Source: Chitinophagaceae bacterium
GTDB taxonomy: Bacteria; Bacteroidota; Bacteroidia; Chitinophagales; Chitinophagaceae
Direction of reading: 5' to 3'
NCBI GenBank assembly: GCA_004173235.1
Contig: SEAC01000027.1
Span: 58,925 to 122,924 of the forward strand
Length of the DNA stretch: 64,000 bases
Shown here: one piece after another, positions 56,246 to 64,000 of the stretch
Layout of the letters: each line of letters begins with the position of its first letter
Numbering within the stretch: position 1 is the stretch's first letter
The notes under the pieces: model-generated
Database searches by the model: none
Told to the model about the DNA's origin: nothing
What the model saw: only the letters and a program-made list of their open reading frames with translations
Position numbers and translations under genes: made by a program

Positions 56246-58198
56246 ATGACAATGCGCCAGATCTTCCTTCCGCTCCTGATGCTTGCCGGCATCAATGCCG
56301 CAGCACAGCTCCTCCCCGACGAATCGCAGCAACTAATATCCTCCGAACGCCGCTCGTTTGCAGCCGCGCACAACGCACGGGTTTACTCGGCAGCCACCAA
56401 CAACTACGACGTCAACTATTATCGTTGCCGCTGGGAGGTGACGCCCGTCAACCGCTACATCAAGGGATCGGTGATGATGCGCTTCCGCACAACGGCCGCC
56501 GCGGCTTCCATCACGCTCGACCTGCACGTGCAGTTGGGTGTGGACAGCGTGGTGTATCACGGCAGCAACATCGCTTTTACAAGGGGCAACGACAACAGCC
56601 TCAGGTTGAACTTCCCCACAGCCATCACATCGGGCAGCCTCGATTCGGTGCGCATCCACTACCAGGGCACGGCCCCCAACAGCGGCTACTATGTGACGGC
56701 AACGCATAACGGCACACCTATCCTCTACACGCAGTCCGAATCGTATGGCGCCAGCCACTGGTGGCCGTGCAAGGACATGAACGTGGACAAGGCCGACTCG
56801 GTGGACCTGTATGTAACTTACCCATCCACTTACGTCGCTTCCTCGAATGGAATGGCTGTTTCGGAAACAGTGAGCGGTGCCAACAAGACCACCTACTTCA
56901 AGCACCGCTATCCCATCAGCACCTACCTCGTAGCTATTGCTGTTACCAACTATTCGGTGTTCAATGACATGGCCGTGCTCGCAAGCCGCACGGTGCCACT
57001 GACGCTGCATTGCTACCCCGAAAACGCGACCGTGTTCCAGAGCGTGCTCGGCACTGCGAAATTTTCGATGGAACAATTCTCGCCGCTGATCGGCGAGTAT
57101 CCTTTTGCCAACGAGCGCTACGGGCAAACGCAATGGAACCTCGGTGGCGGGATGGAGCACCAGACGAATACCTTCCTCGGTAGCACCGGCCCATCGTTGG
57201 TGGCACACGAGCTCGCCCACCAGTGGTTTGGCGACCGCGTAACCTGCCGCAGCTGGTCGGACATCTGGCTCAACGAAGGCTTCGCTACCTACATGGAGTT
57301 CCAGTACATGCTACTGACCGCGCCCTCCACGCGCGTGGCTTACCTGCAAGCATGGGCCAATACGATCACCACGTCGGCCGGAGGCTCGGTGTACATCATC
57401 CCGGCAGATACGTTGAACGAGAACCGCATTTTCGACAACCGGCTCACGTACAAAAAGGGAGGCTACCTCGGTGTGATGCTGCGCTGGAAGCTGGGCGACT
57501 CGGCATTTTACCGCGGCCTGCGCCGCTACCTGGCCGATCCGGCCGTTAGCTATGGCACCGCGCTTACCGCCGACCTGCAGCGCAATCTCGAAGCAGAGAG
57601 CGGGCTGTCGCTCACCGAGTTCTTCAACGACTGGTTTTACGGCCAGGGCTATCCCAATTACAGTGCGGTATGGAGCCAGCAGAATGGCGGTTCGGTCAGT
57701 GTCACGCTCAGCCAAACGCAATCGCACGCATCGGTTTCTTTCTTCGAGATGCCTGTGCCTTTGCAATTCAAGAACGCAACGCGCGACACCACGGTGATCG
57801 CCAACCACACGCAGAGCGGACAGGCCTTCACCTTCAACCTCGACTTCGTGCCCGATACGATGATCATCGACCCGCAGTTGTGGATACTGTCCAAAACAAA
57901 AACGGTACAGCGCCTCTCCACTTCGGTATCCAGCCTTGCCTGGAATGAGCAGGTGCGCCTTTACCCCAACCCGGCAACGGGAACTGTTTTTATCACGCTG
58001 CCCAATACTGCGGGGAGCGGCACTTCGTATCGTCTGGTAAATGCCGGCGGACAAACGCTGCGTGGGGGTCTTTTGGCGGGTAACGGAGCAAACCGACAGA
58101 TTGATGTAAGCGGGCTTGCATCCGGGAATTACTGGCTCGAACTTGCCGACCGCCTTGGTCGGGTGCTGGCCCGCAAAACAGTGCAGGTGCGCTGGTGA
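56246..58198 (+). CDS. Secreted M1-family metallopeptidase with T9SS sorting domain
   Basis: The protein has 650 residues and a signal peptide (1-20). The zinc site is HELAHQWFGD (His321, Glu322, His325) with Glu344 in WLNEGFATYMEF. The exopeptidase motif GxMEN reads GGMEHQT. The C-terminal 75 residues (LYPNPATGTVFITL to VLARKTVQVRW) are a T9SS type A sorting domain, so the enzyme is exported across the outer membrane and attached or released. It lies 31 bp upstream of a TonB receptor. A link between peptide release and uptake is possible but unproven. Confidence 0.94.
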   Translation: MTMRQIFLPLLMLAGINAAAQLLPDESQQLISSERRSFAAAHNARVYSAATNNYDVNYYRCRWEVTPVNRYIKGSVMMRFRTTAAAASITLDLHVQLGVDSVVYHGSNIAFTRGNDNSLRLNFPTAITSGSLDSVRIHYQGTAPNSGYYVTATHNGTPILYTQSESYGASHWWPCKDMNVDKADSVDLYVTYPSTYVASSNGMAVSETVSGANKTTYFKHRYPISTYLVAIAVTNYSVFNDMAVLASRTVPLTLHCYPENATVFQSVLGTAKFSMEQFSPLIGEYPFANERYGQTQWNLGGGMEHQTNTFLGSTGPSLVAHELAHQWFGDRVTCRSWSDIWLNEGFATYMEFQYMLLTAPSTRVAYLQAWANTITTSAGGSVYIIPADTLNENRIFDNRLTYKKGGYLGVMLRWKLGDSAFYRGLRRYLADPAVSYGTALTADLQRNLEAESGLSLTEFFNDWFYGQGYPNYSAVWSQQNGGSVSVTLSQTQSHASVSFFEMPVPLQFKNATRDTTVIANHTQSGQAFTFNLDFVPDTMIIDPQLWILSKTKTVQRLSTSVSSLAWNEQVRLYPNPATGTVFITLPNTAGSGTSYRLVNAGGQTLRGGLLAGNGANRQIDVSGLASGNYWLELADRLGRVLARKTVQVRW

Positions 58199-58214
58199 CG
58201 TTCGGCATATCCGT

Positions 58215-58222
58215 TAAGTTTG
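58215..58222 (+). promoter_or_regulatory. -7 element immediately before the second TonB receptor gene
   Basis: TAAGTTTG is an exact TAnnTTTG 7 nt before ATG 58230, inside the 31-bp gap after the M1 gene. No good -33 box is seen. Confidence 0.4.
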
Positions 58223-58229
58223 CGGCTAC

Positions 58230-60422
58230 ATGATGACCCCAACCAGGATGATCGCTCCAGCCCTGCTACTGGCGGCCTCCTATACGCAGGCGCAGGACAG
58301 CACGGAATTGAACACCGTCATTGTTACTGTCAACAAGTGGGAACAGCGACGGAATGAGGTGCCGAACATGATCACCCGCATCGTGCGAAACGACGTGGTG
58401 CTTCGCAACCCGCAAACCACAGCCGACCTCCTGGGCCAAAGCGGATCGGTGTTCATCCAGAAAAGCCAGCTCGGTGGCGGCAGTCCCATGCTGCGTGGCT
58501 TTGCTACCAACCGCGTGCTCATTGTGCTCGATGGAGTGCGGATGAATAATGCCATCTACCGCAGCGGCAACCTGCAGAATGTACTGAGCGTGGATCCGCT
58601 CAGCATCAACGACGCCGAAGTGGTTTTCGGTCCAGGTTCGCTTATTTACGGCTCCGATGCCATCGGCGGCGTAATGGATTTCCATACCATCCCAGCAAGG
58701 ATTTCGACAGATGGCAAGACTTTGTTTCGAGGCAGTGCGCTTGTGCGCTACAGCTCGGTCAACAACGAACGCACCGTGCATGCTGATGCCAATGTTGGCG
58801 GGAAACGATGGTCGTACCTCGCCTCGGTCACAGTTTCGATGTTCGGCGACCTGCGGATGGGCCGCAACGGAGGTGCCGACAGCTACCTGCGGCCCGAATA
58901 CATCGGGCGCATCAACGACATCGACAGCATCGTGCCCAATAGCAATCCACACGTGCAACGCTTCAGCGGCTATGAGCAATGGAACGTACTGCAGAAGCTC
59001 CTTTTTCGTGCCACCTCTTGTCTCAATCTTCAGTATACCTACAACTATGCCCGCACCGGCGAAGCACCGCGGTACGACCGGCTGATTCAATACAGGAATG
59101 GTCGCCTGCGCTTTGCTGAGTGGAATTACGGCCCTATGGTACTACACGCCCACCAACTGTTGGCGCAATATCGGCGCGCAACGGCGTTTTACAACGAGGC
59201 GCGCTTTGTGCTGGCGTATCAGTCGTACGAGGAAAGCCGTATCGACCGCCAGTATCGCAACAACAACCGCAACGTACAAACCGAGCGGGTGCATGCGCCT
59301 TCCTTCAATGCCGACCTCGAACGGCGCTTCGGCCTCGGGCAACTATTTTATGGAGCGGAGGCGGTGTATAACCGTGTGGGCTCGAGCAGCGAGCGCATCC
59401 ATACCGGCACTGGAGCATCGGTGCTTACAGCCAGCCGCTACCCCGATGGCAGCACGTGGGGAACAGCCGGGCTATATGCAAGCTATAAAGCGAACGTTCA
59501 TCCGAAGCTGACAGTTAGCGGCGGGTTGCGCTACAGCTATAATTTTCTCAACGCCGATTTCGACACGGCCTTTTTTCGGTTTCCCTACCAGGAGGCCCGC
59601 CTTCAGAAAGGCGCAATTACAGGCAACGCAGGCATCGTATTCCGCCCCGATAGCACCTGGCAGCTCAATGGGCTAGCATCGAGCGGCTACCGCATGCCCA
59701 ATGTTGACGATATCGGCAAATTGTTTGAAAGCACACCCGGGATGCTTACCGTACCAAATCCGGGCCTTCAGCCCGAGTACGCATGGAACTTCGAAGTGGG
59801 CGTGTCGAAAAACAAGCAAGCTGCCTACCGGGTGGAACTGAATGGATTTTACACCCTGCTCACCAACGCGATCGTGCGACGCCCGTTCAGCTTCCGTGGC
59901 CGGGACAGCCTTGACTATGCAGGCGTTCGCAGCGGCGTGGAAGCATTACAGAATGTAGCGCAGGCTACCGTGTGGGGGTTGCAGGCAAGCGCGGAATGGA
60001 CGTTTCTGCCCTGGGTCACCCTGTATACCCATGCAAACTGGATCCGCGGACGCGAAACCGACGACGCCAGAAACGCGCAGGTGCCACTCCGCCACGCACC
60101 TCCGTTCTATGGAAGCAGCGGCCTGCGCTTCAAGCACAAACGGCTTGTTGCGGAAGCACAGGCGCTATACAACGCTGCGGTGCGTGCGGAGAATATGCCT
60201 CCTTCCGAAAGTGCAAAGACCGACATCTACGCGAGCGATGCTGGGGGCAAACCGTACAGCCCCTCGTGGGAAGTGCTGCACCTCCGGGCATCCTACAGCT
60301 GGAAGATGTTGCAATTGACGGCCGGGTGGGAGAACATCACGGACCGCCGATACCGGCCCTACTCTTCCGGCATCGTTGCTGGCGGCTCGGGCGTGAGCGT
60401 GTCGCTGCGCGCAACCTGGTAA
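58230..60422 (+). CDS. TonB-dependent receptor, haem/haemoprotein-receptor type
   Basis: The protein has 730 residues (a second ATG at 58233). A short signal peptide ends at TQAQ. The plug domain (about 25-150) contains FIQKSQLGGGSPMLRGFATN and VLIVLDGVRMNNAIYRSGN, the pattern of the haemoglobin/transferrin/lactoferrin-type receptors. The barrel ends in GVSVSLRATW with the C-terminal aromatic. Haem uptake is inferred from plug similarity only; the HxxNPEL motif and His ligands of characterised haem receptors are not obvious. It ends at a strong terminator. Confidence 0.82.
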   Translation: MMTPTRMIAPALLLAASYTQAQDSTELNTVIVTVNKWEQRRNEVPNMITRIVRNDVVLRNPQTTADLLGQSGSVFIQKSQLGGGSPMLRGFATNRVLIVLDGVRMNNAIYRSGNLQNVLSVDPLSINDAEVVFGPGSLIYGSDAIGGVMDFHTIPARISTDGKTLFRGSALVRYSSVNNERTVHADANVGGKRWSYLASVTVSMFGDLRMGRNGGADSYLRPEYIGRINDIDSIVPNSNPHVQRFSGYEQWNVLQKLLFRATSCLNLQYTYNYARTGEAPRYDRLIQYRNGRLRFAEWNYGPMVLHAHQLLAQYRRATAFYNEARFVLAYQSYEESRIDRQYRNNNRNVQTERVHAPSFNADLERRFGLGQLFYGAEAVYNRVGSSSERIHTGTGASVLTASRYPDGSTWGTAGLYASYKANVHPKLTVSGGLRYSYNFLNADFDTAFFRFPYQEARLQKGAITGNAGIVFRPDSTWQLNGLASSGYRMPNVDDIGKLFESTPGMLTVPNPGLQPEYAWNFEVGVSKNKQAAYRVELNGFYTLLTNAIVRRPFSFRGRDSLDYAGVRSGVEALQNVAQATVWGLQASAEWTFLPWVTLYTHANWIRGRETDDARNAQVPLRHAPPFYGSSGLRFKHKRLVAEAQALYNAAVRAENMPPSESAKTDIYASDAGGKPYSPSWEVLHLRASYSWKMLQLTAGWENITDRRYRPYSSGIVAGGSGVSVSLRATW

Positions 60423-60434
60423 GAACATACAGAA

Positions 60435-60464
60435 AAAAACCCTCGCGTAACGGAGGGTTTTTTC
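60435..60464. terminator. Bidirectional terminator between TonB receptor and carA
   Basis: AAAAAACCCTC pairs with GAGGGTTTTTT around an 8-nt loop, with A- and T-tracts on both sides for use in both directions. Confidence 0.85.
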
Positions 60465-61577
60465 TTAATTGCTTTTTCCCGTATAACTACGGACCATTTC
60501 CACGAAATCGTCGAACAGGTAACGGCTGTCGTGCGGGCCCGGTGTGGCTTCCGGGTGGTATTGAACGGAGAAGGCGTTTTTCCCTTTGACGCGGATGCCC
60601 TCGATAGATTGATCGTTGAGATTGACGTGCGTGATCTCGATGTGATCGGCATTGCGCACTGCTTCGGGATCTACGCCGAAGCCATGGTTCTGCGTTGTGA
60701 TTTCACAGCGGCCGGTAAGCAGGTTCTTCACCGGGTGATTGAGCCCGCGGTGGCCGTGGTGCATCTTAAAGGTAGGAATGCCATTGGCAAGCGCCAGCAA
60801 CTGGTGGCCCATGCAGATGCCAAACGTTGGCTTATCGTCGGCAAGCAGCTCGCGCACCGTGCCGATGGCATAATCCATGGCAGCGGGATCGCCGGGGCCG
60901 TTGGAGATAAAGTAGCCATTGGCTTCGAAAGCACGGATCTCTTCCGCCGAAGCGGTTGCGGGAAACACCTTCACAAAGGCGCCCCGGTCGGTCATGCAGT
61001 TGATGATGTTGCGCTTAACGCCGAAGTCGAGGATGGCGATGCGGATGGGCGAAGCGGGATCGCCGAGCTCGTAGGCCACTTTGGTGCTTACTACAGATGC
61101 GAGCTCCAGCCCGTCCATATCGGGCACTTCGGCCAGTCGCTTTTTCAATTCCTCCACATCCAATATCTCCGACGAAATGATGCAGTTCTGCGCACCCTTG
61201 TCGCGGATGGCGGCCACCAGCGCTCGGGTGTCGACGCCTTCGATAGCTACGATATTCTGGTCTTTGAGGTAATGATCGAGCGAGCCCTGTGCCTGGCGGC
61301 GCGAGAAGAGCTCTTCGAGGTTGCGGCCGATCAGGCCCTTGATCTTGATGGCATCGCTTTCCACGTCGGCCTCCTTCACGCCATAGTTGCCCACGTGCAC
61401 ATTGTTCATGATGAGCACCTGGCCATAATAGCTCGGGTCGGTAAACACTTCCTGGTAACCGGTCATGCCGGTGTTGAAGCAGATTTCGCCGCCGGTGGTA
61501 CCGATTGCGCCAAAGGCTTTTCCGCGGCAAACGGTTCCATCTTCCAATACAAGCAGGGCTTCACGTTGTGGGGTCAT
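60465..61577 (-). CDS. carA: Carbamoyl-phosphate synthase small subunit
   Basis: The protein has 370 residues from ATG 61577. The N-terminal CPSase domain contains FNTGMTGYQEVFTDPSYYGQ. The C-terminal class I glutamine amidotransferase domain has GICMGHQLLALA with the nucleophile Cys and SVQYHPEATPGPHDS with the His. It supplies ammonia for arginine and pyrimidine synthesis. carB is not adjacent. It lies downstream of rplQ, beyond a strong terminator. Confidence 0.97.
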   Translation of the reverse strand: MTPQREALLVLEDGTVCRGKAFGAIGTTGGEICFNTGMTGYQEVFTDPSYYGQVLIMNNVHVGNYGVKEADVESDAIKIKGLIGRNLEELFSRRQAQGSLDHYLKDQNIVAIEGVDTRALVAAIRDKGAQNCIISSEILDVEELKKRLAEVPDMDGLELASVVSTKVAYELGDPASPIRIAILDFGVKRNIINCMTDRGAFVKVFPATASAEEIRAFEANGYFISNGPGDPAAMDYAIGTVRELLADDKPTFGICMGHQLLALANGIPTFKMHHGHRGLNHPVKNLLTGRCEITTQNHGFGVDPEAVRNADHIEITHVNLNDQSIEGIRVKGKNAFSVQYHPEATPGPHDSRYLFDDFVEMVRSYTGKSN

Positions 61578-61595
61578 GGGCGAAAACAAATTGCG

Positions 61596-61603
61596 CAAAT
61601 GTA
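61596..61603 (-). promoter_or_regulatory. -7 element of carA
   Basis: The minus strand has TACATTTG (exact TAnnTTTG), 18 nt before ATG 61577. Confidence 0.45.
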
Positions 61604-61626
61604 CACCCTGCCGAAAAACTGCGCAT

Positions 61627-61653
61627 GGAATACACGGAAATCACGGAAAACTT
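61627..61653. repeat. Short nonamer array upstream of carA
   Basis: Three 9-bp words, GGAATACAC, GGAAATCAC and GGAAAACTT, are the inverse-strand counterpart of the TTCCGTG nonamers at 28918-28975. Confidence 0.55.
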
Positions 61654-61666
61654 TATCCAAAATTCA

Positions 61667-61699
61667 CCAAAAAAAAAGCAGCACCCAAGAGTGCTGCTT
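61667..61699 (-). terminator. Terminator after rplQ (end of the alpha operon)
   Basis: The minus strand has an AAGCAGCAC / GTGCTGCTT stem with a 6-nt loop, followed by a run of T, 24 nt past the rplQ stop. It separates the ribosomal operon from carA. Confidence 0.9.
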
Positions 61700-61722
61700 C
61701 TATACATTCCAGAGGCATTTGC

Positions 61723-62253
61723 TTAGGAAGGCTGCTGCTCCGTGGCTTCCGTTCCCGATACTTCGGGATCAGCGGCAGGGGCTTCAGTAGCGGCTTCGGC
61801 AGCAGGAGCTGCGTCGGCCTTCTTCTTGGCACCACCAGCACGACGGGTACGCTTGGCGGGTTCGTCTTTCTTAGCAGTTGCTTTACCGTAGATCTCGTTG
61901 AAATCCACCAGTTCGATCATAGCGGTTTCCGCGGCATCGCCGGGGCGGATGCCCAGCTTGATCACGCGGGTGTAGCCACCGGGGCGGCCAGCCACTTTCT
62001 CGGCGATGGCGCCGAACAGTTCTTTCACAGCTTCTTTGTCCTGAAGGTACGAGAACACAACGCGACGCTGGTGCGTGGTGTTTTCCTTAGCCTTGGTGAT
62101 CAGGGGCTCTGCGTAAACGCGCAGGGCCTTGGCCTTGGCAAGGGTCGTTACAATGCGCTTGTGCTGAAACAGCGAGCAAGCCATGTTCTTCATCAGGGCA
62201 TCGCGGTGCGATTTTGTTCGGCCCAGGTTTTTGATTTTGTCTCCGTGACGCAT
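61723..62253 (-). CDS. rplQ: 50S ribosomal protein L17 with long C-terminal tail
   Basis: The protein has 176 residues. The core L17 domain (1-122) starts [20 protein letters not shown] and has [15 protein letters not shown]. The last roughly 55 residues are a low-complexity Lys/Arg then Ala/Glu/Pro tail absent from E. coli L17 (127 residues) but seen in other Bacteroidota. It is the last gene of the rpsD-rpoA-rplQ run. Confidence 0.97.
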   Translation of the reverse strand: MRHGDKIKNLGRTKSHRDALMKNMACSLFQHKRIVTTLAKAKALRVYAEPLITKAKENTTHQRRVVFSYLQDKEAVKELFGAIAEKVAGRPGGYTRVIKLGIRPGDAAETAMIELVDFNEIYGKATAKKDEPAKRTRRAGGAKKKADAAPAAEAATEAPAADPEVSGTEATEQQPS

Positions 62254-62311
62254 GACGTTTGTTTTTAGTTCAGCTGCACCGTGTCAGGAATTGCAGCCTA
62301 CATGACAGAAA

Positions 62312-62434
62312 AAATGTGGTAATGCGGTAGTGTGCGAATGTGGTAATGCCATGATTGATGAGATCGCTTCCCTCGCCTCGGGCGAGGTCGCAATGACGTC
62401 CCAGCAGATTACCACATTACCACATCACATAATT
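62312..62434. repeat. Octamer-word inverted arms in the rpoA-rplQ spacer
   Basis: The left arm (62312-62349) has 8-bp words AATGTGGT, AATGCGGT, AGTGTGCG, AATGTGGT. The right arm (62408-62434) has the inverse words ATTACCAC, ATTACCAC, ATCACATA. It is the same word family as the pheS-korB hairpin. A different GC-rich repeat lies between the arms. Confidence 0.75.
62350..62403. repeat. REP-like 'GTCATTGCGA...GCGATCTC' unit nested in octamer arms
   Basis: Read on the minus strand it begins GTCATTGCGACCTCGCCC, then GAGGCGAGGGAAGCGATCTC. It forms a hairpin through CCTCGCC / GGCGAGG. This consensus is a widespread bacterial intergenic repeat. It sits exactly between the two octamer arms, inside the conserved alpha operon. 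Confidence 0.7.
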
Positions 62435-62438
62435 GTTT

Positions 62439-63440
62439 TTAGTATTCTTCGCGATCAAGTCCGAGCTTGCTCAGGTCCATACCGAAGTGGAGGCCGCGCT
62501 CGTTGAGCACCTGCTCGATCTCGGAAAGGGACTTCTGGCCGAAGTTGCGGAACTTCATCAGGTCTTCCTGCTCGTACTGTACCAGCTCGCTGAGCGAGTT
62601 GATTTTGGCCGCCTTCAGGCAGTTGAAAGCACGAACGGAAAGGTCAAGATCTTCGAGCGGTGTCTTCAGCACCTTGCGGAGCTGCAGCGTTTGCTCGTCT
62701 ACGATGTCTTCCTTCTTCTCTTCTTTCGAATCGAAGGTGATGTTCTCATCGGTGATGATCATGAGGTGTTGAATGAGGATGCGCGACGCTTGCTTCACGG
62801 CCTCTTCCGGGTGAATGGTGCCGTCGGTGGTCACTTCCATCACGAGCTTCTCGTAGTCGGTACGCTGCTCCACACGGGTGTTCTCGATGGCGTATTTTAC
62901 ATTCTTGATAGGCGTGTAGATGGCATCCATCGGGATGAGGCCCAGGGCGGCATCCTTCGGACGGTTCTCTTCCGCCGGCACATAGCCGCGGCCGCGGCCG
63001 AGACTCAGCTCGATCTCGAGCTTTGCCGACGAATCGAGCGTGCAGATCAGCAGCTCGGGGTTCATGATCTGGAACGAGGAAGTGCCCTCACCCAGCATGC
63101 CGGCCGTAAGCTCCGTGCGGTTCTTCACCGACAGCGTGATCTTTTCGGACTGCACTTCGTGGTCAACGATCTTCTTGAAGCGAACCTGCTTGAGGTTCAG
63201 GATGATCTCTACCACGTCTTCAGAAACACCCTTGATGGTGGCAAACTCGTGATCCACGCCTTCGATGCGAACGCCGGTGATGGCGTAGCCCTCGAGCGAG
63301 TTCAGCAGCACACGGCGCAGCGCGTTACCAATGGTAACACCGTAGCCGGGCTCGAGCGGACGAAACTCGAACTGAGCTTCGAAATCCGTCACCTTTTGCA
63401 GAACGATCTTATCGGGTTTCTGAAAATTTAAAATGGCCAT
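62439..63440 (-). CDS. rpoA: DNA-directed RNA polymerase subunit alpha
   Basis: The protein has 333 residues. The N-terminal assembly domain has [20 protein letters not shown] and [17 protein letters not shown] linker (about 235-255) precedes the alpha C-terminal domain with [20 protein letters not shown] and [16 protein letters not shown]. It lies between rpsD and rplQ as in most bacteria, but the spacers on both sides (170 and 185 bp) are enlarged by repeats. Confidence 0.98.
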   Translation of the reverse strand: MAILNFQKPDKIVLQKVTDFEAQFEFRPLEPGYGVTIGNALRRVLLNSLEGYAITGVRIEGVDHEFATIKGVSEDVVEIILNLKQVRFKKIVDHEVQSEKITLSVKNRTELTAGMLGEGTSSFQIMNPELLICTLDSSAKLEIELSLGRGRGYVPAEENRPKDAALGLIPMDAIYTPIKNVKYAIENTRVEQRTDYEKLVMEVTTDGTIHPEEAVKQASRILIQHLMIITDENITFDSKEEKKEDIVDEQTLQLRKVLKTPLEDLDLSVRAFNCLKAAKINSLSELVQYEQEDLMKFRNFGQKSLSEIEQVLNERGLHFGMDLSKLGLDREEY

Positions 63441-63478
63441 GTATTAGGGATTTTTGTGTTAACAAGTTATTGTCCGTC

Positions 63479-63612
63479 GTCATGGTTCGACTGCGCTCAC
63501 CATGACAGTGGCAGCAGTGTTCCCCTGTAATCGTCGAAACGCAACTGCGCCCATCATGTCAGCGACCCAAAAATAACGGGACTGCTGTCACGCTGAGCGC
63601 AGCCGAAGCGTT
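63479..63612. repeat. Inverted REP-like units in the rpsD-rpoA spacer
   Basis: Unit 1 (63479-63508, minus orientation) and unit 3 (63585-63612, plus) share the pattern CTGTCA(T/C)G(G/C), TGAGCGCAG(T/C)CGAA. A degenerate middle copy lies near 63533-63562. Each unit can fold by itself, and units 1 and 3 can pair. Unit 3 reaches the rpsD stop codon. Confidence 0.7.
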
Positions 63613-64000
63613 ACTTCGAGTACAGTTCTACGATCAGTTGCTCCTTGATGCTCTCCGGTACGGAGTCGCGCTCGGGGTAGGTGATGAAGGTGCCCGTGAA
63701 GGTGCCGGCGTTGAAATCCAGCCAACCGAACTTGGGGTTCTTCTCACGTACGAACGAGGTCACCGTGGGGTTGTCTTTCGACTTGTCCTTCAGCGAGATC
63801 ACATCGCCAGCCTTCAGCTGATACGAGGGGACGTTCACGATGGTACCATTCACGGTGATGTGCTTGTGCGACACCAGCTGGCGGGCAGCGGGGCGCGAGG
63901 GAGCGATACCCATGCGGAAAACGGTGTTGTCCAGACGGGCTTCCAATAACTTGATCAGGTTTTCACCTGTAACACCCTTACGGCGGGCAGCTTCGTCGAA
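63611..64000 (-). CDS. rpsD: 30S ribosomal protein S4, 3' part
   Basis: The frame enters at the window edge (FDEAARRKGVTGENLIKLLE) and continues through LDNTVFRMGIAPSRPAARQL and VSHKHITVNGTIVNVPSYQL, the S4 RNA-binding domain, to VELYSK. About 130 residues are visible. The N-terminal third and the start lie outside. It is the first visible gene of the alpha operon. Confidence 0.95.
   Translation of the reverse strand, partial: FDEAARRKGVTGENLIKLLEARLDNTVFRMGIAPSRPAARQLVSHKHITVNGTIVNVPSYQLKAGDVISLKDKSKDNPTVTSFVREKNPKFGWLDFNAGTFTGTFITYPERDSVPESIKEQLIVELYSK

Overview
The window is a chromosomal segment of a fairly GC-rich member of the Bacteroidota, most likely order Chitinophagales (Chitinophagaceae-like). 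Several things point that way: a type IX secretion (T9SS) C-terminal sorting domain on a giant adhesin and on an M1 peptidase; TonB-dependent receptors; family-restricted proteins (DUF6702, DUF983, a DUF2807 'GIN' protein, the arginase-like protein with a FDIS motif); the rpsD-rpoA-rplQ-carA order; and exact copies of the Bacteroidota sigma-A -7 element TAnnTTTG in front of about a dozen genes. Nothing looks like a prophage, a conjugative element or a biosynthetic island. Most of the window is housekeeping and envelope genes.

Layout. 1-3.7 kb: a truncated secreted protein, initiator tRNA-fMet, a DUF2807 protein, and a TPP riboswitch driving a TonB receptor that is probably for thiamine. 3.8-7.5 kb: ddl, a PASTA protein and a rhodanese in one minus-strand run, then a divergent 2[4Fe-4S] ferredoxin / acyl-CoA reductase pair. 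7.6-16.8 kb: HtrA protease, M13 peptidase, MscL, arginase family, pheS, korB, a four-helix-bundle (23S IVP-type) element, an AhpD-like protein and a dihaem cytochrome. 16.8-21.9 kb: gnd, zwf, Zn peptidase and the rpmH-rnpA-yidD cluster. 21.9-29.5 kb: DUF983, AraC, Crp/Fnr, superoxide dismutase, tadA, an LtaS-like enzyme, a CNNM/CBS transporter and DUF6702. 29.5-40.3 kb: HupE/UreJ, M1 peptidase, lipoprotein, bestrophin, M24 peptidase, esterase, a MORN-like secreted protein and a BNR propeller. 40.3-51.8 kb: one 3,812-residue T9SS adhesin. 51.8-60.4 kb: CoA-transferase, FUSC protein, aroQ, an M1 peptidase with sorting domain and a second TonB receptor. 60.4-64 kb: carA, rplQ, rpoA and the 3' part of rpsD.

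The most unusual signal lies between the genes. At least a dozen intergenic regions carry short degenerate tandem arrays with a strict 7-, 8- or 9-bp period. Many are arranged as two inverted arms. The arms may close directly into a long hairpin (14246-14325), or bracket a transcription terminator (3687-3800, 5996-6154, 11890-12024), a REP-like unit (62312-62434), or a complete four-helix-bundle gene (15362-15815). Several arms run into stop codons, and one abuts a start codon. I know of no described element family with this architecture, and I consider it the best candidate for something new in the window. A second observation is that four genes have the -7 element only 4-8 nt before the start codon, which implies leaderless mRNAs.

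All calls come from reading the sequence and translated frames. No database search was run, so family names are recognition-based.
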